64,000 nt of DNA from Pseudomonas guariconensis (GTDB lineage: Bacteria > Pseudomonadota > Gammaproteobacteria > Pseudomonadales > Pseudomonadaceae), in contig NZ_JAMYBK010000003.1 in the NCBI RefSeq assembly GCF_024127895.1, positions 186,001-250,000 on the forward strand. Reading direction: 5' to 3'. Each line of letters opens with the position of its first letter. Within the stretch, counting starts at the first letter, position 1. Under the pieces are notes generated by a model. It was not told the DNA's origin and did not search any database. It was given only the letters and a program-made list of their open reading frames with translations. The position numbers and the translations under genes are program-made. Shown piece after piece: positions 26,162 to 36,364 of this stretch.

Positions 26162-26177
26162 GTCTCCAAATAGAGAC
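26162..26177. promoter_or_regulatory. Upstream activator site 1
   Basis: GTCTCCAAATAGAGAC, an inverted repeat of GTCTC with a 6-base spacer, starts 10 bases after the regulator stop. Overlapping GAGAC half-sites precede it (GAGAC at 26153-26157, TCTC-AATA-GAGA at 26143-26154). It is repeated almost exactly at 26310. Probable binding site of the sigma-54 activator. Confidence 0.7.
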
Positions 26178-26189
26178 CGAGCCGGATCT

Positions 26190-26302
26190 TGGGGGCGCTT
26201 AACGCCCCATCGCCGGCAAGCCGGCTTCCACAGGGGTCGAGCCGGCCACAAAGGATGCGGTTTGCAGGGCCCTGTGGAGGCGGGCTTGCCCGCGAAGCAG
26301 GC
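26190..26302. repeat. REP pair between the two activator sites
   Basis: A GGGGGCG-CTTAA-CGCCCC hairpin and GCCGGCAAGCCGGCTTCC core (26190-26236) face an inverted GGAGGCGGGCTTGCCCGCGA unit (26275-26294). The pair sits between the two GTCTC/GAGAC sites, increasing their distance to 148 bp. Confidence 0.8.
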
Positions 26303-26309
26303 GACTCCG

Positions 26310-26325
26310 GTCTCCAATCAGAGAC
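26310..26325. promoter_or_regulatory. Upstream activator site 2
   Basis: GTCTCCAATCAGAGAC matches site 1 at 14 of 16 bases. It lies 52 bases before the -24/-12 promoter, a typical enhancer position for a sigma-54 activator. Confidence 0.75.
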
Positions 26326-26376
26326 ACACCTTTCGGCGAATCAGTAAAAATCCTTTTAAATCATATAGTTAATTAA

Positions 26377-26394
26377 TTGGCACGATTCCCGCTA
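26377..26394 (+). promoter_or_regulatory. Sigma-54 (-24/-12) promoter
   Basis: TTGGCACGATTCCCGCTA has a perfect TGGCACG -24 box and a GC -12 doublet 10 bases after the GG, the obligatory sigma-54 spacing. It lies in an AT-rich stretch 50 bases before the permease ATG. Transcription would start near 26404. Confidence 0.88.
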
Positions 26395-26443
26395 TCTCCC
26401 GGCCACCGATAAAAACAAGACCCACTCCAGGAGATCTTCCCCG

Positions 26444-27835
26444 ATGACCGTGCTCATCGCCCTCGCCGCCTTGGCCCTGCTGATGCTGGCCGCCTACCGT
26501 GGCTACAGCGTGATCCTCTTCGCCCCCATCGCCGCCCTCGGCGCGGTCCTGCTCACCGACCCGTCCGCCGTGGCGCCCGCCTTCACCGGGGTGTTCATGG
26601 AAAAGATGGTCGGTTTCATCAAGCTGTACTTCCCGGTGTTCCTGCTCGGCGCGGTATTCGGCAAGCTCATCGAACTGTCGGGCTTCTCGCGCTCGATCGT
26701 CGCCGCCGCCATCCGTCTGCTCGGCACTCGCCAGGCCATGCTGGTGATCGTGCTGGTCTGCGCGCTGCTCACCTATGGCGGCGTCTCGCTGTTCGTGGTG
26801 GTGTTCGCGGTGTACCCGTTCGCCGCCGAGATGTTCCGCCAGAGCGACATCCCCAAGCGCCTGATCCCGGCGACCATCGCCCTGGGTGCGTTCTCCTTCA
26901 CCATGGACGCCCTGCCCGGCACCCCGCAGATCCAGAACATCATCCCCAGCACCTTCTTCAACACCACCGCCTGGGCCGCGCCCTGGCTGGGGCTGATCGG
27001 CACGTTGTTCGTGTTCTGCACCGGCATGCTCTACCTGCAACGCCAGCGCAACAAGGCCCAGCGGGCCGGCGAAGGCTACGGCAAGAACCTGCGCAACGAA
27101 CCCGAGACCGCCGAAGACCTAGCCCTGCCCAACCCCTGGCTGGCCCTCTCGCCGCTGATCCTGGTGGGCGTGATGAACCTGCTGTTCACCCACTGGATCC
27201 CCCAGTGGTACGGCGCCAGCCACACCCTGCAGTTACCGGGCATGAGCGCGCCGGTGCAGAGCGACGTGGCCAAGCTGACCGCCATCTGGGCAGTACAGGC
27301 GGCGCTGCTGGTGGGCATCCTGATGGTGCTGGTGTGCGCCTTCGGCAGCATCCGCCAGCGCCTGGCCGACGGCACCCGCAGCGCGGTCGGCGGCGCCTTG
27401 CTGGCGGCGATGAACACCGCCTCGGAATACGGCTTCGGTGCGGTGATCGCCTCGCTGCCGGGCTTTTTGGTGCTGGCCGATGCCTTGCGCGGCATCCCCA
27501 ACCCGCTGGTCAACGAGGCGATCACCGTGACCCTGCTGGCGGGCATCACCGGCTCCGCCTCCGGTGGCATGAGCATCGCCCTGGCAGCCATGAGCGACAG
27601 TTTCATCGCCGCCGCCAATGCCGCGGGCATTCCCCTCGAAGTGCTGCACCGGGTGGCGGCCATGGCCAGCGGCGGCATGGACACCCTGCCACACAACGGC
27701 GCGGTGATCACCCTGCTGGCCGTGACCGGGCTGACCCACCGCGAGGCCTACAAGGACATTTTCGGCATTACCCTGATCAAGACCCTGGCGGTATTCGTGG
27801 TCATCGCCACCTTCTACGCCACCGGCATCGTCTAA
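26444..27835 (+). CDS. GntP family permease, probable 3-hydroxybutyrate transporter
   Basis: A 463-residue inner-membrane transporter of the GntP/CitMHS type with about 12 hydrophobic segments. Family blocks include ALLTYGGVSLFVVVFAVYPF, SFTMDALPGTPQIQNIIP and MASGGMDTLPHNGAVITLLA. AGGAG precedes the ATG. It is the first gene behind a sigma-54 promoter and is followed 12 bases later by 3-hydroxybutyrate dehydrogenase, so uptake of 3-hydroxybutyrate or a related short acid is the likely role. Gluconate is less likely given the neighbour. Confidence 0.85.
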   Translation: MTVLIALAALALLMLAAYRGYSVILFAPIAALGAVLLTDPSAVAPAFTGVFMEKMVGFIKLYFPVFLLGAVFGKLIELSGFSRSIVAAAIRLLGTRQAMLVIVLVCALLTYGGVSLFVVVFAVYPFAAEMFRQSDIPKRLIPATIALGAFSFTMDALPGTPQIQNIIPSTFFNTTAWAAPWLGLIGTLFVFCTGMLYLQRQRNKAQRAGEGYGKNLRNEPETAEDLALPNPWLALSPLILVGVMNLLFTHWIPQWYGASHTLQLPGMSAPVQSDVAKLTAIWAVQAALLVGILMVLVCAFGSIRQRLADGTRSAVGGALLAAMNTASEYGFGAVIASLPGFLVLADALRGIPNPLVNEAITVTLLAGITGSASGGMSIALAAMSDSFIAAANAAGIPLEVLHRVAAMASGGMDTLPHNGAVITLLAVTGLTHREAYKDIFGITLIKTLAVFVVIATFYATGIV

Positions 27836-27847
27836 GGAGCTTCCTGC

Positions 27848-28618
27848 ATGACACTCAAAGGCAAGACCGCACTCGTCACCGGTTCCACCAGTGGCATCGG
27901 CCTGGGCATCGCCCAGGTGCTGGCCGCGGCGGGCGCGAACATCCTGCTCAACGGCTTCGGTGACCCGGCCCCAGCGCTCGCCGACATCGCCCGCCACGGC
28001 GTCAAGGTCGCCCACCACCCGGCGGACCTGTCCGAGCTGGCCCAGATCGAGGCGCTGTTCGCCCTCGCCGAGCGCGAGTTCGGCGGTATCGACATCCTGG
28101 TCAACAACGCGGGCATCCAGCACGTGGCGCCGGTGGAGCAGTTCCCCGTCGAGACCTGGGACAAGATCATCGCCCTCAACCTCTCGGCGGTGTTCCATGG
28201 CACCCGCCTGGCGCTGCCCGGCATGCGGGCGCGCAACTGGGGGCGGATCGTCAACATCGCTTCGGTGCATGGCCTGGTCGGCTCCACCGGCAAGGCCGCC
28301 TACGTGGCGGCCAAGCATGGGGTGGTGGGCCTGACCAAGGTGGTCGGCCTGGAAACCGCCACCAGCAACGTCACCTGCAACGCCATTTGCCCAGGCTGGG
28401 TACTCACGCCGCTGGTGCAGAAACAGATCGACGACCGCGCCGCGGCCAGCGGCGATGCGCAGCAGGCACAGCGTGAGCTGTTGGCCGAAAAACAGCCCTC
28501 GCTGGACTTCGTGACACCCCAGCACCTCGGCGAACTGGTATTGTTCCTCTGCAGCGAGGCCGGAAGCCAGGTCCGCGGCGCCGCCTGGAACGTCGATGGC
28601 GGCTGGCTGGCCCAATAA
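27848..28618 (+). CDS. bdhA: 3-hydroxybutyrate dehydrogenase
   Basis: A 256-residue short-chain dehydrogenase that oxidises (R)-3-hydroxybutyrate to acetoacetate with NAD. Visible motifs: the nucleotide-binding GSTSGIGLG (residues 11-19), NNAG, the catalytic Ser in IASVHG, YVAAKHG with the Tyr/Lys pair, and the C-terminal QVRGAAWNVDGGW block typical of this family. It is co-transcribed with the GntP permease from the sigma-54 promoter. The product would be activated by the acetoacetyl-CoA synthetase at 29396. Confidence 0.93.
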   Translation: MTLKGKTALVTGSTSGIGLGIAQVLAAAGANILLNGFGDPAPALADIARHGVKVAHHPADLSELAQIEALFALAEREFGGIDILVNNAGIQHVAPVEQFPVETWDKIIALNLSAVFHGTRLALPGMRARNWGRIVNIASVHGLVGSTGKAAYVAAKHGVVGLTKVVGLETATSNVTCNAICPGWVLTPLVQKQIDDRAAASGDAQQAQRELLAEKQPSLDFVTPQHLGELVLFLCSEAGSQVRGAAWNVDGGWLAQ

Positions 28619-28672
28619 GGGCCGGCCGGGGCCTGGCACGGTCTTGCATCCGTTTATCTGCAAGGAGGCCCC

Positions 28673-29152
28673 ATGCGCCCAATCCCATTCACCGCAATCC
28701 TTTCCCTGACCCTGGCCAGCGCCGTACCGGCGATGGCCGCCGAACTCAAGGACGTCGCGCCCTATCCCGATGCAGAAAAAGGCTTCACCCGCCAGGTCAT
28801 CCACTTGCCGGCACAAACCGACGAGTCAGCGCACCAGTTGGAGATCCTGGCCGGCAAGACCCTGATGGTCGACTGCAACCGCCAGCGCCTGGCCGGCAGC
28901 CTCCAGGAGCACACCCTGGAAGGCTGGGGCTACAGCTACTACCGCCTGGAAAAGGTCGGCGGTCCGGCCACCACCCTGATGGCCTGCCCCGACGGCAAGC
29001 AGACCGAGGCCTTCGTGCCGGTGGTCGGCGAGGGTTTCATGCTGCGCTACAACAGCAAGCTGCCCGTGGTGGTGTACGTGCCGGAGGGCGTCGAGGTGCG
29101 CTATCGGGTGTGGTCGGCGTCGGAGGATGTGCAAAAGGCTAAAGTTGAATAA
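28673..29152 (+). CDS. eco: Ecotin, periplasmic serine protease inhibitor
   Basis: A 159-residue exported protein that inhibits trypsin-like, chymotrypsin-like and elastase-type proteases. Residues 1-22 are a Sec signal peptide. The mature sequence has [19 protein letters not shown], the disulfide cysteines in MVDCNRQ and LMACPDGK, and Met at the reactive P1 position within TTLMAC as in E. coli. The C-terminal dimerisation strand (VEVRYRVW) is present. AAGGAGG precedes ATG 28673. It sits inside the hydroxybutyrate region without an obvious functional link. Confidence 0.95.
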   Translation: MRPIPFTAILSLTLASAVPAMAAELKDVAPYPDAEKGFTRQVIHLPAQTDESAHQLEILAGKTLMVDCNRQRLAGSLQEHTLEGWGYSYYRLEKVGGPATTLMACPDGKQTEAFVPVVGEGFMLRYNSKLPVVVYVPEGVEVRYRVWSASEDVQKAKVE

Positions 29153-29172
29153 GCGCGAGCATCCGGCCATTG

Positions 29173-29336
29173 AGGGGCGCTGCGCGCCCCATCGCCGGCA
29201 AGCCGGCTCCCCACAGGCCATTGGTGCCCACTCACTCTCTGCCCTGTGGAAGGTCACCCAGCCTTTCCGGAAATCGAAAGGGCAACGGGGGCCCTGTGGG
29301 AGCTGGCTTGCCAGCGATAGGCTGCGCAGCAGCCCC
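29173..29336. repeat. REP pair (inverted)
   Basis: GGGGCGC-TG-CGCGCCCC plus GCCGGCAAGCCGGCTCC (29174-29210) faces CCCTGTGGGAGCTGGCTTGCC and on (29292-29335). The right unit is variant (GCTGGCTTGCCAGC), a compensated change in both stem arms. The 80 bp between them holds nothing recognisable. Confidence 0.8.
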
Positions 29337-29395
29337 AGTGCCGCTTGACCGACTAGCATTAGGGCAAGCCCTGCGATTGCATTGGAGGTTTCGGC

Positions 29396-31354
<1,959 letters not shown>

Positions 31355-31388
31355 TGGCGCCCTTTTTCGCCCGAAGCACAGGTACCCC

Positions 31389-31664
31389 ATGAAAGCTCAA
31401 GCCCGCCACATCCTGGTCAAGACCGCTGCCGAAGCCGAACAGCTCAAGCAACGCCTCGCCAAGGGCGAGGCCTTCGACGTGCTGGCGAAGAAGTTCTCCA
31501 CCTGCCCGTCGGCCAAGCGTGGCGGCGACCTGGGCGAGGTGCGCCCCGGCCAGTTGGTGGGCGCCATCGACCAGGTGATCTTCAAGAAGGCCCTGCGCGT
31601 GGTGCACGGCCCGATCAAGACCAAGTTCGGCTACCACCTGGTGCAGACCTTCTACCGCGACTGA
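31389..31664 (+). CDS. Peptidyl-prolyl cis-trans isomerase, parvulin
   Basis: A 91-residue cytoplasmic parvulin, KAQARHILVKTAAEAEQLKQ at the start, then STCPSAKRGGDLGEVRPGQLV and GPIKTKFGYHLVQT. It is the same single-domain type as the protein at 20305 but clearly diverged, so the two are old paralogues, not a recent duplication. ATG 31389 is preceded by an AGGTA site. Ends four bases before the convergent LysE stop. Confidence 0.88.
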   Translation: MKAQARHILVKTAAEAEQLKQRLAKGEAFDVLAKKFSTCPSAKRGGDLGEVRPGQLVGAIDQVIFKKALRVVHGPIKTKFGYHLVQTFYRD

Positions 31665-31667
31665 CCC

Positions 31668-32291
31668 TCAGCGCCGCGCCGCCAACAGCCCCAGCCCGGC
31701 ACAACCGAGCAGCGACGCGCTGACCCGGTTGAACAACCGGCGTGGCCTCGGGCGGCTGAACCAGCGCTGCAGATAAGCGCCCAGCCCGGAATAGAGGGCG
31801 ATGGCGGCCCACTCCAGCAGCAGGAACAGCACGCCCAGCCAGAGGAACTGCTCGCTCACCGGCGTGGCGCTGCCGACGGACACGAACTGCGGCAGGAAGG
31901 CGGTGAAGATCAGGATGGCTTTCGGGTTGCCCGCCGCCACCCAGAACTCCTGGCGCGCCAGGCGCCAGGTGCCCCGTGGATGGTCGCCGACCACCACGGC
32001 TTCGCCCACCGGTGCGCGCCACAATTGCCAGGCGATGTAGAACAGGTAGGCGGCGCCCACCACCTTGATCGCCAGGAACAGGTATTCGCTGGTGTGCAGC
32101 ACCACCGCCAGGCCCATGGCGGCCAGGGCGATCATGCCGCTGAAGGCGAGGATCCGCCCGCCGCCGGCGACACAGGCAGTGCGCAGGCCATAGCGGCTGG
32201 CGTTGTGCAGGGACAGCAGGTTGTTGGGCCCCGGCGCCATGTTCAGGGCGAAGCAGGCGGGGATGAATAGCAGCAGGCTCGACAGGTCCAT
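31668..32291 (-). CDS. LysE family amino acid exporter
   Basis: A 207-residue inner-membrane translocator of the LysE/RhtB superfamily with six TM segments. The signature LNMAPGPNNLLSLHNA (residues about 16-31) and the NPKAILIFTAFLPQF block are present. Two adjacent ATGs occur; the second (32291) has the better spacing to GGAG. It is divergent from the AraC regulator at 32427, which probably controls it. Substrate unknown. Confidence 0.87.
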   Translation of the reverse strand: MDLSSLLLFIPACFALNMAPGPNNLLSLHNASRYGLRTACVAGGGRILAFSGMIALAAMGLAVVLHTSEYLFLAIKVVGAAYLFYIAWQLWRAPVGEAVVVGDHPRGTWRLARQEFWVAAGNPKAILIFTAFLPQFVSVGSATPVSEQFLWLGVLFLLLEWAAIALYSGLGAYLQRWFSRPRPRRLFNRVSASLLGCAGLGLLAARR

Positions 32292-32426
32292 CATCGTTCT
32301 CCATGGTAACGACAGCAGCCTCGCGTCGGGCACCCTCCACGTCAAGCACAGTGGTGCAGCGAATGGCCGTAACAGTGGCTTCGGGGCTAGACTGCACGTC
32401 CCGGCAACCGGCAAGCAGGCCCCCTC

Positions 32427-33248
32427 ATGCCCTCGACCCACAGCGAACTCTGGCGCGACCCGGCCCTGCCCTTCGTGGAAAGCCGCCGCGCCTGCCACAG
32501 CCGGGCCTGCTACAAGGCCCACAGCCACCCGACGTTCTCTATCGGCGCGGTCGACGCCGGCGCCAGCCATTTCAGCGGCGCCGGTGCCGGCCGGCAGCGC
32601 CTCACGCCCGGCACCCTGGTGCTGGTGCCGGCGCAGCGGGTGCATGCCTGCAACCCCGAACCGGGCCGGGCCTGGAGCTACCAGATGCTGCACCTGGATG
32701 CCGACTGGCTGCGCCGCCTGCGACTGGAGTCGGGGGTGGCGGCGGGCGAACCGGGGGCGCCGGCACGTATCACCCGCTCGGCGGCGTTGTATCGCCAGTT
32801 CTGCCGGCTCAACGCGCTGCTTTTTTCCGCTGCCAGCCCGGCGGAAAAGGAAGCGGCGCTGGTGGCGTTCATCGGTGACCATGACTTCGCCGTCTGCCCC
32901 ACCCTCGACGCCGCACCGGTGCCGGCGCTGGACCTGCCGGCCCTGCGCGGCCTGATCGAGCGTATCCAGGTGGACAGCCAGGCGGACCTGAGCCTCGCCC
33001 GGCTGGCGGAGCTGGCCGGCCTGGGTCGTTACCAGTTGATCCGCGCCTTCCGGGCCGCCACGGGGATGACGCCTCATGCGTACTTGCTCAATGCCCGGAT
33101 CAACCGGGCCCGCGAGCTGCTGCGCCAGGGCCTGGCGCTGGCGGATGTCGCCTATCGCCTGGGGTTCGCTGACCAGAGCCATTTCCAGCGGGTGTTCAAG
33201 GCCCATGCGGGGGTGACGCCAGGGCATTATCGGCAGGGCGTCAGTTAA
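32427..33248 (+). CDS. AraC family transcriptional regulator
   Basis: A 273-residue regulator. An N-terminal cupin-like sensing domain (HSHPTFSIGAVDAG, TLVLVPAQRVHAC) precedes a C-terminal double HTH (about 175-272), with LSLARLAELAGLGRYQLIRA in the first and LADVAYRLGFADQSHFQRVF in the second. It matches the group found beside LysE exporters. It is divergent from one LysE gene and followed 153 bp later by another in the same direction, so it may control export of the same compound through both. Confidence 0.88.
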   Translation: MPSTHSELWRDPALPFVESRRACHSRACYKAHSHPTFSIGAVDAGASHFSGAGAGRQRLTPGTLVLVPAQRVHACNPEPGRAWSYQMLHLDADWLRRLRLESGVAAGEPGAPARITRSAALYRQFCRLNALLFSAASPAEKEAALVAFIGDHDFAVCPTLDAAPVPALDLPALRGLIERIQVDSQADLSLARLAELAGLGRYQLIRAFRAATGMTPHAYLLNARINRARELLRQGLALADVAYRLGFADQSHFQRVFKAHAGVTPGHYRQGVS

Positions 33249-33401
33249 CAGCGTAGGGGGTTGGCAATTGCTGGGGCGCGAGGCGGCCCCAGAGAAGGAC
33301 CTGCACCGGCAATGTCCCTACCCCGCAATAATCTTCAATACGCCACTGGGCCTCCAGCGACAGACTGCGGCTTTCGTCCCTTGCCACAGAAGCCCGCCCC
33401 C

Positions 33402-34022
33402 ATGGAGCAGTTCCTGATCGTCGCCACCGCCCACTTCCTCGCCCTGCTGTCCCCCGGGCCCGACTTCTTCCTGGTCGCCCGCACCTCGGCCACTGCCGGC
33501 TGGCGCGTAGCCAGCGGGGCCTGCCTGGGCATCGCCCTGGCCAATGGCCTGTTCATCGGCGCCGCCTTTACGGGCATGTCGGCCCTGCATGACGGCAGCG
33601 CCCTGTTCATTGCCCTGCAACTGGCCGGCTGCGCCTACCTGCTGTACATCGGTGCGCTGTTCCTGCGGCACGCGGGCCACAGCAACCTGGTACCCGCCGC
33701 CGGGCGCTGCGCCCAGGCAGCCCACGGCTGGCTGCAGAGCCTGGGCATGGGCTTCGCCTCCGGCATCCTCAACCCGAAGAACGCCCTGTTCTACGCCAGC
33801 CTGGCGAGCATGGTCGCCAGCAGCAGCGCGGCCTGGAAACTGGCCTACGGCAGCTGGATGTTCGCCATCGTCCTGCTCTGGGACTTGCTGGTGGCCGTTG
33901 CCATCGGCAACCAGCGGGTGCTGCGTCGCTTCGCCCGGGCCCTGCCCTGGCTGGAACGGGCATCGGGCGCCATGTTGATGTTGCTCGCAGCCGCCGTGCT
34001 CATGCACCTGCTGCTGGGCTGA
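33402..34022 (+). CDS. LysE/RhtB family exporter
   Basis: A 206-residue, six-TM translocator. The family signature LLSPGPDFFLVARTS is at residues 15-29 and the LNPKNALFYASLAS block near 120-133. It is diverged from the other LysE protein at 31668. ATG 33402 is chosen because it starts the first TM as in the family; the upstream in-frame stretch is not membrane-like. Its 3' end overlaps the convergent phosphatase gene by 23 bases. Confidence 0.87.
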   Translation: MEQFLIVATAHFLALLSPGPDFFLVARTSATAGWRVASGACLGIALANGLFIGAAFTGMSALHDGSALFIALQLAGCAYLLYIGALFLRHAGHSNLVPAAGRCAQAAHGWLQSLGMGFASGILNPKNALFYASLASMVASSSAAWKLAYGSWMFAIVLLWDLLVAVAIGNQRVLRRFARALPWLERASGAMLMLLAAAVLMHLLLG

Positions 34023-34695
34023 CCAACTCCAGGGAGTCCAGTGCCATCAGGCTGAAGAACCCGCTGCTCCAGCCGCCAGTGTCCAGGTGCCAGACATTGC
34101 CCAGGCGCTTGGCCCGCACCACCGGCGTGTGCCCCACCAACAGGGCCCGCAGCCCCTCGACCGGCTGGGTATCGCCTTCGCGCAGGCGACGTCGCGACCA
34201 CTGGCAGACCTCACGCACCGCGGGGTCGTCCGCCGCCTGCAAGCGCGCACGCAGCGTCGGCCAGTCGGCGAACGGGCTGTCGGCATGCAGCAGGCCGACC
34301 AGCCCGTCGACGGTCTGCACCTCCATGCCGATGGGCATGGAGGCAAATCCCTCGACATAACGCTGCTGGTCGGCCCTGGGCAGGTCGAGGAACCAGCCGC
34401 CACCGGCGGCGCGGTACATGTCCAGGTCGAGCCGGCCGCCGCGCAGGTGATTGATCGCCAGCGCCTCGTGGTTGCCCTGTACCGCGTAGAACCAGGGGCG
34501 GGCCAGCCAGTCCAGGGCCTGCAGGCTGTCCGGGCCGCGGTCCACCAGGTCGCCGACGCTGAACAGCCGGTCGACCTCGGGGTCGAAGCCCAGCGTGTCC
34601 AGGCACTGCCGCAGGCGGGCGAAATGGCCATGGATATCGCCCACCGCCAGGTCGCGTCCCCTTGTATTGGCGGCTACCCGCCTGAAACGGTTCAT
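34000..34695 (-). CDS. Metallophosphoesterase, PrpA/PrpB-type Ser/Thr protein phosphatase
   Basis: A 231-residue PPP-family phosphoesterase. All metal-ligand motifs are visible: GDIHGH (19-24), GDLVDRGP (48-55), GNHE (74-77), a later HAD and the C-terminal GHTPV. This layout matches the lambda/PrpA bacterial phosphatases that act on phosphoproteins or nucleotides such as Ap4A. Convergent and 23 bases overlapping with the LysE gene. It is divergent from the DUF3016 gene. Confidence 0.88.
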   Translation of the reverse strand: MNRFRRVAANTRGRDLAVGDIHGHFARLRQCLDTLGFDPEVDRLFSVGDLVDRGPDSLQALDWLARPWFYAVQGNHEALAINHLRGGRLDLDMYRAAGGGWFLDLPRADQQRYVEGFASMPIGMEVQTVDGLVGLLHADSPFADWPTLRARLQAADDPAVREVCQWSRRRLREGDTQPVEGLRALLVGHTPVVRAKRLGNVWHLDTGGWSSGFFSLMALDSLELVSPAAGA

Positions 34696-34772
34696 GGCAT
34701 CGATCCTCTGCTAGCTGGCCAGCGTCAGGCGTAGAATAGAGGGGCAAAGCAGTCCGCCACCGGAGGTGCATC

Positions 34773-35288
34773 ATGCGTACCGCCCTCGCTTGTACCGTGC
34801 TGATGGTGCTGGCATTCGACAGCATGGCACAAGGCACCCCGACCGCGCAGGTCGAGGTCCGTTTCGACCATCCCGAGAAATTCCGCGATGCCAGCCTCGA
34901 TAGCCAGGGCTACGAGCGTGGCGCCGATGCCTACGTCATGAAAAGCCTGACCCAGCACCTGCAGAAGCTCGGCCAGCGCTACCTGCAGCCTGGCCAGCAG
35001 CTGCGCATCGCCATCAGCGACATCGACCTGGCCGGCCGCTACGAGCCCTGGCACGGCCGCGCCTACGACGTGCGCTTCATGCGCGAGATCACCTGGCCGA
35101 GCATCGACCTGAGCTACACCCTGAGCCAGCCTGGGCAGCCGGATCGCCAGGCCCAGGAGCGGGTCAGCGACAAGATGTACCTCAGCCGCCCGGGCCGCCA
35201 GGCCAGCAGCAGCGACCGCCTGTATGCGGAAAAGGCCATGCTCGACGACTGGTTCCGCCAACGCTTCGCGCCGCTTCCGGCCTCTTGA
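34773..35288 (+). CDS. DUF3016 domain-containing exported protein
   Basis: A 171-residue protein with a short Sec signal peptide (residues 1-19, ending SMA). The mature part matches DUF3016: VEVRFDHPEKFRD at the start and GQQLRIAISDIDLAGRYEPW in the middle. No cysteine and no enzyme motif. CGGAGG precedes ATG 34773. The family is periplasmic and of unknown function, often alone; here it is divergent from the phosphatase. Confidence 0.8.
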   Translation: MRTALACTVLMVLAFDSMAQGTPTAQVEVRFDHPEKFRDASLDSQGYERGADAYVMKSLTQHLQKLGQRYLQPGQQLRIAISDIDLAGRYEPWHGRAYDVRFMREITWPSIDLSYTLSQPGQPDRQAQERVSDKMYLSRPGRQASSSDRLYAEKAMLDDWFRQRFAPLPAS

Positions 35289-35369
35289 GCCCGACGCGAT
35301 GGCCGCTGGTGCAGGCGACCCGGCCGGGGGTATCCTCTGCCGTTCGCCTTCACCAGGGATGGAAGCACC

Positions 35370-36113
35370 ATGAAGCTATGCGCCGTACAACTGGCCAGCC
35401 GCAAGGGCGATCTGCCAGGCAACCTGCGCCGTCACCTGCACTGCATCGAGCGCGCCGTCGAGTTGGGCGCGCAGTTGGTGGCCTTTCCCGAACTGTCCCT
35501 GACGGGCTACGAACCCTCCCTCGCCCGCCAACTGGCGCACCCCGCCGATTCGGCGTTGCTCGATCCCCTGCAAGCCTTGTGCGATCGCCATGGCGTCAAC
35601 GTGGCGGTCGGGCTGCCGCTACCGGCGGCAGATGGGGTGCACATCGGCCTGCCGATCCTGCGCCCGCACGCGCCGCGCCTGGCCTATGCCAAGCAGCGCC
35701 TGCACAGCGATGAACTGCCCTTTTTCGTCGCAGGCGACCGTCCCCTGGTCTTTCCCCTCGGCGACCGGCATGTCGCGCCGGCGATCTGCTACGAGTCGAT
35801 GTTCTTCGAGCATGCCGAACAGGCCAGGTCGATGGGCGCAGACATCTACCTGGCCAGCGTGGCCAAGACCGCCAAGGGGATCGAAGAAGGGTTCACGCAC
35901 TATCCCGAGGTGGCCCGGCGCCTTGGCATGCCGGTGTTGCTGGCCAACTGCGTCGGCCCGGCAGACACTTTCGTCGGCGCTGGCCATTGCGCCGCCTGGG
36001 ACGATCGGGGGCGATTGCTGGCAGCGCTGGATGGGCACGCGCAGGGGTTGCTCCTGCTGGACACCTCGCTGGCCAGCGCCCAAGCCCTGCCACTGGATGA
36101 CCTGCCAGCATGA
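35370..36113 (+). CDS. Carbon-nitrogen hydrolase (nitrilase superfamily)
   Basis: A 247-residue amidase-type enzyme. The Glu-Lys-Cys catalytic triad is visible: Glu in FPELSLTGYEP (about residue 39), Lys in YAKQRLHSDE (about 110) and Cys in PAICYESMFFE (about 142). It has a single domain and no signal peptide, so it acts in the cytoplasm on an amide or nitrile. Specificity cannot be read from the sequence. Its stop overlaps the next ATG (ATGA), coupling it to a small membrane protein. Confidence 0.88.
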   Translation: MKLCAVQLASRKGDLPGNLRRHLHCIERAVELGAQLVAFPELSLTGYEPSLARQLAHPADSALLDPLQALCDRHGVNVAVGLPLPAADGVHIGLPILRPHAPRLAYAKQRLHSDELPFFVAGDRPLVFPLGDRHVAPAICYESMFFEHAEQARSMGADIYLASVAKTAKGIEEGFTHYPEVARRLGMPVLLANCVGPADTFVGAGHCAAWDDRGRLLAALDGHAQGLLLLDTSLASAQALPLDDLPA

Positions 36114-36352
36114 AATACCTGCTGACGACCTTGGCCAGCTATGCCTGCACCTATTACCTGACCGGCCTGCTGATCCGCGGGCGCCTGGCCGACATCGCCG
36201 AGGGGCTGCGCCACCGCCCGGACGCCCCGCCGCCTGGCCAGTACCTGCGTGAGGTGGAGCAGCACGCCCGGCGTGCCCATCGGCGCTACAGCCTGGCGGC
36301 CGGTACCCTGGTGGCGGCGCTGGCCTGCCTGCTGCTGGCCTGGCTGGAGTGA
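36110..36352 (+). CDS. Small two-helix membrane protein
   Basis: An 80-residue protein with hydrophobic segments at about 4-23 and 60-79, joined by a charged, Arg-rich segment (GQYLREVEQHARRAHRR). It is translationally coupled to the nitrilase gene by ATGA. I do not recognise a family. The coupling suggests it could anchor or assist the hydrolase, but that is inference. Confidence 0.6.
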   Translation: MKYLLTTLASYACTYYLTGLLIRGRLADIAEGLRHRPDAPPPGQYLREVEQHARRAHRRYSLAAGTLVAALACLLLAWLE

Positions 36353-36364
36353 AGCCGCCGGCGA

